Assembly: GCF_005930355.1 (NCBI RefSeq)
Contig: NZ_VDBO01000001.1
Location: 124,001-188,000, forward strand
Direction: 5' to 3'
Length of the DNA: 64,000 bases
From: Paenibacillus sinopodophylli
GTDB taxonomy: Bacteria; Bacillota; Bacilli; Paenibacillales; Paenibacillaceae
Positions 62,008 through 64,000 of this stretch are shown in pieces (position 1 is the stretch's first letter; each line of letters begins with the position of its first letter). Below the pieces are notes generated by a model, which saw only the letters and a program-made list of their open reading frames with translations, had not been told where the DNA came from and searched no databases. A program made the position numbers and the translations under genes.

Positions 62008-62937
62008 ATGGGTCTGAATACAAGCAGAAGATGGAACAGGTTTATGAAGTACTCTCCGCTGACGCTGCTAATGCTTCCGGGGCTTGCTTACTTGCTCATC
62101 AACAATTATATGCCTATGTTCGGTATGTTTATCGCGTTCAAGAACATTAATTATTCGAAAGGAATATTAGGCAGCGATTGGATCGGCTTTAAAAACTTCG
62201 AGTATCTGTTCAAAACGAGCGATGCCTTCATTATCACGAGAAATACGATTTTGTACAACGCGACTTTCATTATCATCGGTACGATTCTAGCAATTGTGTT
62301 CGCCATTCTGCTAAATGAAGTAAGGAAAAAAGTATTGTCCCGCTTCTATCAAAGTGTGATCGTGCTGCCACATTTAATCTCGTTCGTTGTGGTTGGTTAT
62401 CTGGCTTACGCTGCGTTTAGCATGGAAACGGGCTTTATGAACAAAACGATTCTGCCATTGCTTGGGATCGAAGAGATCTCCTGGTATACAGAGCCAAAGT
62501 ATTGGCCCTACATTTTGACGCTGGTGCATCTATGGAAATCCATTGGCTTCTCTTGTATTATCTACCTTGCGTCGATTATTAGCATTGACTCTGAATACTA
62601 CGAGGCTGCAACGTTGGATGGGGCTAACAAATGGCAGCAGATTCGCGCAATCACGATCCCGCTTATCACACCTGTTATCGTAATGCTGACGCTGCTAGGG
62701 ATTGGCCGAATTTTCTATTCCGACTTTGGTTTGTTCTATCAAGTACCTATGAATACGGGCATGATTGCAGATACTACGAATGTTATAGACACCTACGTAT
62801 ACAAAGGTCTTATGATATCAGGTGATATCGGGATGGCTTCCGCCGCTGGCGTGTATCAGTCTATTGTAGGATTTGTTCTAGTCCTTCTGGCGAATTATGT
62901 TGTTCGTAAAATTAATCGCGAGAACGCATTGTTCTAA
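62008..62937 (+). CDS. Sugar ABC transporter permease, LplB type
   Basis: A 309-residue permease with about six helices. The opening 'LLMLPGLAYLLINNYMPMFGMFIAFKNINY' and EAA loop 'YEAATLDGANKWQQIRAITIPLI' mark the LplB family. It ends 'NYVVRKINRENALF', as usual. It partners with the next permease. The start has GAAGGGAATG upstream. Confidence 0.92.
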   Translation: MGLNTSRRWNRFMKYSPLTLLMLPGLAYLLINNYMPMFGMFIAFKNINYSKGILGSDWIGFKNFEYLFKTSDAFIITRNTILYNATFIIIGTILAIVFAILLNEVRKKVLSRFYQSVIVLPHLISFVVVGYLAYAAFSMETGFMNKTILPLLGIEEISWYTEPKYWPYILTLVHLWKSIGFSCIIYLASIISIDSEYYEAATLDGANKWQQIRAITIPLITPVIVMLTLLGIGRIFYSDFGLFYQVPMNTGMIADTTNVIDTYVYKGLMISGDIGMASAAGVYQSIVGFVLVLLANYVVRKINRENALF

Positions 62938-62960
62938 ATACGAATGGAGCTGAACATACG

Positions 62961-64000
<1,040 letters not shown>

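Overview
The window looks like a chromosomal segment of a Paenibacillus-like firmicute (Paenibacillaceae). The grounds are strong AGGAGG-type ribosome binding sites with frequent GTG/TTG starts, three YesM/YesN-type two-component systems each next to an LplB/LplC/YtcQ-type sugar ABC importer, an S-layer-homology (SLH) protein, CcpA-type cre sites, and many plant-polysaccharide genes. No rRNA, tRNA, CRISPR array or intact insertion sequence was seen.

Layout. (1) 2-2668: end of a secreted glycoside hydrolase. (2) 2829-13330: amidohydrolase, Rieske ferredoxin, AraC regulator, two-component pair, ABC importer and ferredoxin-NADP reductase; no oxygenase is present. (3) 13599-17068: polysaccharide deacetylase, chemotaxis receptor and a possible gene fragment. 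(4) 17125-26692: ROK repressor divergent from an eight-gene operon: LarA-type nickel-pincer epimerase, SDR, LarE, gluconokinase, LarB, LarC split in two, and uronate isomerase. (5) 26855-34924: small regulators, acetyltransferases, a DsbA-like protein, a methyltransferase, a polyamine-linked trio (GNAT-nitrilase fusion, nitrilase, AdoMet decarboxylase), and a MarR/ABC-2 permease pair. (6) 35422-40252: a secreted beta-helix protein ending in cohesin and dockerin modules, followed by an SLH-anchored cohesin protein. (7) 40333-51454: DraG-family protein, two-component pair, ABC importer, GH130-like enzyme, esterase and GH127 beta-L-arabinofuranosidase. (8) 51773-56667, minus strand: sugar isomerase, PfkB kinase, TIM-barrel epimerase and LacI repressor. 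(9) 56869-64000: a third two-component/ABC importer set leading into a GH43 enzyme cut by the window edge.

Two systems stand out. Region 4 reads as a complete route from D-glucuronate to 6-phosphogluconate: UxaC makes fructuronate, the SDR makes D-mannonate, the nickel enzyme inverts C2 to give D-gluconate, and gluconokinase phosphorylates it, with LarB/LarC/LarE building the cofactor on site. Region 6 has the parts of a minimal cellulosome-like surface complex: a wall-anchored cohesin next to a dockerin-bearing protein. Both are inferences from domains and context.

Regulatory signals are unusually readable. They include a ROK operator before the nickel operon, a nested 32-bp palindrome plus a cre site at the LacI-controlled promoter, a 26-nt element repeated with identical promoter geometry before the DraG-like gene and the region 7 binding protein, a shared inverted MarR element, and leaky-terminator hairpins between binding-protein and permease genes.
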